Shown here: positions 32,587 to 34,608 of the stretch, piece by piece
Layout of the letters: each line of letters starts with the position of its first letter
Position numbering within the stretch: position 1 is the first letter of the stretch
Origin: Candidatus Bathyarchaeota archaeon
Lineage (GTDB): Archaea > Thermoproteota > Bathyarchaeia > 40CM-2-53-6 > RBG-13-38-9
Assembly (NCBI GenBank): GCA_018397035.1
Contig: JAGTQV010000004.1
Coordinates: 1 to 34,608, forward strand
Direction of reading: 5' to 3'
Length of the DNA stretch: 34,608 nucleotides
Notes under the pieces: generated by a model
What the model saw: only the letters and a program-made list of their open reading frames with translations
The model's database searches: none
What the model was told of the DNA's origin: nothing
Program-made: the position numbers and the translations under genes

Positions 32587-33588
32587 TCAACCATTGACTA
32601 TTCTTGCAGCCGCCTCCTGAGCCTTCAGCGCGTCTTCAGGAGTTACAGTTGGCCTCTTCTTCATCAGGATCGACTCCACGAAGTGCTGGTCCTCTTGGAG
32701 GTGTCCCCAGACCCTAGGTCCCTTCTCCCTGAATATCCACTCCTGCCTGTCAGGCTCAGCCCTGTGGAGGATCACGCGTTCATTACCCTCAGCGATTAGA
32801 CTGTTCAAGCTGTCACAGAGCAGCTCAAGCCTGCTTACGCTCATCGCAGGTCTGACAAGTCCGCTGAACTCCAGTCCGGCCACGGCCCCATTCGAGAACT
32901 TGAGGACTGACAGACGGTTATATCCGATGGTCCCCCCGAACTGCTTCAGCACAACATCCCTCGAGAATGAGCAAACCTCAACGATATCTGCTTGCAGCAG
33001 CCAGCGCAAGAGATCAATAGACCAGATTGAGAGCGTGAATCCTGGGCCCCCGCCGCTTTTCTCCTCGTCCCAAGCCCACGAGTTTGCAGGCCACTGCTGC
33101 GCCAACTCCTCTGCAGCTATAAACTCCCTGTAGAAGGCTGCGACCGGCGCACCTATCGAGCCGGAGGCAATCAACTCCTTCACCTTAACATAGTTCGGAG
33201 TGAACCTGAAGTTGAGACTCGGCATGAAGATGATGCCAGCCGCCTCGGCTTCATCGACTATCTCCTGAGCCTCCTGCAATGTCGGCGCCAGAGGCATCTC
33301 GCACAGGATATGCTTACCAGCCCTAGCGGCGTCGACAGCGATCTGTCTGTGAAGAAAGGTTGGGACAGAGATGACGACCGCATCCACCTCAGGGTCTCTC
33401 ACCAAGTCGATGTGGCTGGAGTATGCTGACTTGACCTTGAACTTCTCAGCCGCTCTCCTGGCCCTTTCCGTATCCACGTCGGCCACGGCCACAAGCCTTG
33501 CGCTTGGAATGGATCTGAAGGATGGTAGGTGTGCTCTCTCACCCACAAAACCCAGGCCGACTATTCCTATGCCGACCCAGCTCTCCAC
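32587..33588 (-). CDS. Gfo/Idh/MocA-family oxidoreductase
   Basis: A 333-residue NAD(P)-dependent sugar oxidoreductase. The N-terminal Rossmann loop is GIVGLGFVGERAH, followed by VAVADVDTERARRAAEKF. GGGPGFTLSIWSIDLLRWLL corresponds to the conserved GGG-x-L-x-D-x-G-H-x-D active-site stretch, and here the order of the catalytic D and H is altered. The usual CEKP at the end of strand 4 reads C96-E-M98-P, so the normally conserved Lys is Met. This suggests a changed or lost catalytic step, or a binding role. Neighbouring UDP-sugar genes hint at sugar-nucleotide metabolism, but it is not in their operon. ATG 33588 is the start. Confidence 0.85.
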   Translation of the reverse strand: MESWVGIGIVGLGFVGERAHLPSFRSIPSARLVAVADVDTERARRAAEKFKVKSAYSSHIDLVRDPEVDAVVISVPTFLHRQIAVDAARAGKHILCEMPLAPTLQEAQEIVDEAEAAGIIFMPSLNFRFTPNYVKVKELIASGSIGAPVAAFYREFIAAEELAQQWPANSWAWDEEKSGGGPGFTLSIWSIDLLRWLLQADIVEVCSFSRDVVLKQFGGTIGYNRLSVLKFSNGAVAGLEFSGLVRPAMSVSRLELLCDSLNSLIAEGNERVILHRAEPDRQEWIFREKGPRVWGHLQEDQHFVESILMKKRPTVTPEDALKAQEAAARIVNG

Positions 33589-33746
33589 GATGAGCCATCA
33601 CTCCTGAAGTCAAGCCGCGTGGCATAAAGGCTTGTGGAGTGCATTTTAGGCGCATGCAGGCGTGAGTGAAGGTCATCCTCCGGCACTGCAGGAAAGGCTC
33701 AAATATGGTCTTGCCTGCTCTGTGGGTAGGTAGGTAGTAACCTGTC

Positions 33747-34397
33747 ATGGTTGAGCTGCTCTGCCAGCACTGCAACTACAGGTGGGACTACCATGGCGAG
33801 ACCAGGTTCTACGCGACCTGCCCGAGGTGCCGGTACAAGGTCAGGATACCTGGAGAGGCCGCCCGCAGAGTGAGGCTGAAGAGGTTGAGGAAGAATATGG
33901 AGAGAGAGGCTGGTGATGAGAAGAAGACTGCAAGACTGATCGGCGTCGCCGCGATCGTGAAGGGGGTTGTGGAGGAGTACAGCCGTGACAGAAGCATGAT
34001 GATACAGGTTCTCCTCAGACTCCAGAAGAGTTTCGGCTGGCTCCCCAGAGATGTACTGACAGAAGCTAGCAAGCAACTGAAAGTCCCCCTCAGCCACGTC
34101 TACCAGATCGCCACCTTCTACAAGGTCTTCTCACTCGCCCCACGTGGAAGACACCTGATCAGGGTCTGCATGGGAACATCATGCAAGGTTCGAGGTGCAG
34201 AGCAGATCCTTGAGCAGATACAGGGGTTACTCAAGATAGAAAGCGGTGAAACCACCCCTGACGGCAACTTCAGCCTTGAGACGACAAAGTGCTTGGGCTG
34301 TTGCGGTCCCGGCCCAGTCATGACCGTTGACGGTAAGTACTACGTCAACCTGAAGCCGGCCGAGGCGAAATTGGTACTGCGCAGATACGTTAGGTGA
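33747..34397 (+). CDS. NuoE/HndA-type [2Fe-2S] subunit with N-terminal zinc ribbon
   Basis: A 216-residue redox subunit. Residues 1-35 form a zinc ribbon (C6-x2-C9 and C25-x2-C28). Residues 60-216 are the thioredoxin-like 24-kDa subunit fold: VLLRLQKSFGWLPRDVL, VYQIATFYKVFSL, and the [2Fe-2S] ligands C141-x4-C146 and C182-x3-C186 in KCLGCCGPGPVM. Such subunits pass electrons between NAD(P)H-oxidising flavoproteins and hydrogenases or formate dehydrogenases. The zinc ribbon is not part of normal NuoE. The ATG at 33747 has three GGTA repeats (33725-33736) upstream that include a ribosome binding site. The next gene, NuoF-like, starts 6 bp after its stop, so they form an operon that continues out of the window. 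Confidence 0.9.
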   Translation: MVELLCQHCNYRWDYHGETRFYATCPRCRYKVRIPGEAARRVRLKRLRKNMEREAGDEKKTARLIGVAAIVKGVVEEYSRDRSMMIQVLLRLQKSFGWLPRDVLTEASKQLKVPLSHVYQIATFYKVFSLAPRGRHLIRVCMGTSCKVRGAEQILEQIQGLLKIESGETTPDGNFSLETTKCLGCCGPGPVMTVDGKYYVNLKPAEAKLVLRRYVR

Positions 34398-34403
34398 CGG
34401 AAG

Positions 34404-34608
34404 ATGGATAATATCAAGCGCGTAAGATCACGTGAAGAGCTCGAAAAACTTCGTCAAAGAATCGAGGCCAAGAAACATTCGAGAAGCCCTATGATCGCGG
34501 TCAGCGTCAGTACATGCGCCATCCCGCTCGGTGCTATGTCGGTTGTCGAGGCGCTCAAGGCTGAATTGATGAAGCAAGGACTGGCGGAGAAAGTGGAGAT
34601 AAAGGAGA
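34404..34608 (+). CDS. NuoF/HndC-type NADH-oxidising subunit, 5' part
   Basis: The first 68 codons lie in the window. The frame is MDNIKRVRSREELEKLRQRI, then PMIAVSVSTCAIPLGAMSVV and EALKAELMKQG. This is the N-terminal thioredoxin-like [2Fe-2S] extension found at the front of HndC-type NuoF proteins of bifurcating hydrogenases, with the pattern V-x-x-x-T-C-x3-x-G-A. The FMN- and NAD-binding parts would follow beyond the edge. The gap of 6 bp after the NuoE-like gene shows coupling. Subunit identity is strong from position and the N-terminal fold, but the partner enzyme is unknown. Confidence 0.75.
   Translation, partial: MDNIKRVRSREELEKLRQRIEAKKHSRSPMIAVSVSTCAIPLGAMSVVEALKAELMKQGLAEKVEIKE

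Noticed and set aside
33725-33736. Three tandem GGTA units before the NuoE-like gene
   Set aside because: Too short to be a repeat array; best explained as part of the ribosome binding region.

Overview
The window looks like an archaeal chromosome, most likely from the TACK side (Bathyarchaeia or a relative). The lineage is inferred from gene content, not proven. Supporting signs are archaemetzincin, Lrp/AsnC-type regulators, an Mrp-type ATPase, FxLYD-type and GWYDEGS-type surface proteins, zinc-ribbon small proteins, GTG/TTG starts, and A/T-rich TATA-like boxes about 20-28 nt before many start codons, as expected for leaderless transcripts. No rRNA, tRNA or CRISPR array was seen.

Layout. 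1-2435: end of a secreted protein (minus), a Q/P/Y-rich membrane protein, archaemetzincin, and a broken FMN-reductase gene. 2609-6535: a Na+/Ca2+-type exchanger, about 1 kb of decayed sequence, and an operon of an SLC13/NhaD-like permease with a stand-alone Lrp ligand-binding domain. 6608-9404: a lone pyruvate-kinase C-terminal-domain protein, a second long decayed stretch, and galT. 10016-11147: an IS element with a DDE transposase and imperfect terminal inverted repeats. 11244-13738: a sugar nucleotidyltransferase, a surface FxLYD protein with an in-frame UAG, and a second lone pyruvate-kinase C-domain protein.

13831-23982 is the most coherent block. It holds a large CPA2 antiporter with a secreted ectodomain, a GT4 glycosyltransferase, an MscS-type membrane protein, and a four-gene minus-strand operon (GT78-like GT, GT4 GT, HAD phosphatase, GT81/GpgS-like GT), followed by a second cation/proton antiporter. 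I read it as a candidate osmoadaptation island: the operon would make a glycerate-based compatible solute such as glucosylglycerate or mannosylglucosylglycerate, and the flanking genes would handle ions and pressure.

24078-27295: remnants of a UPF0175 antitoxin and a PAC2 protein, then an Mrp ATPase divergent from a cupin, an Lrp regulator with a cysteine-cluster tail, and an unknown small protein. 27429-30704: a tight galU - UDP-xylose synthase-like - UDP-glucose dehydrogenase operon, i.e. UDP-glucose to UDP-glucuronate to UDP-xylose. 30817-34608: an unknown membrane protein, a 56-residue zinc-ribbon protein, a Gfo/Idh/MocA oxidoreductase with an altered EKP motif, and the start of a NuoE/NuoF-type (Hnd-like) redox operon.

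A general theme is gene decay. At least five gene remnants carry stops or frameshifts, with in-frame stops mainly UAG or UGA, and coding density is low in 1800-2600, 3600-4640, 7240-8400 and 9410-10015.
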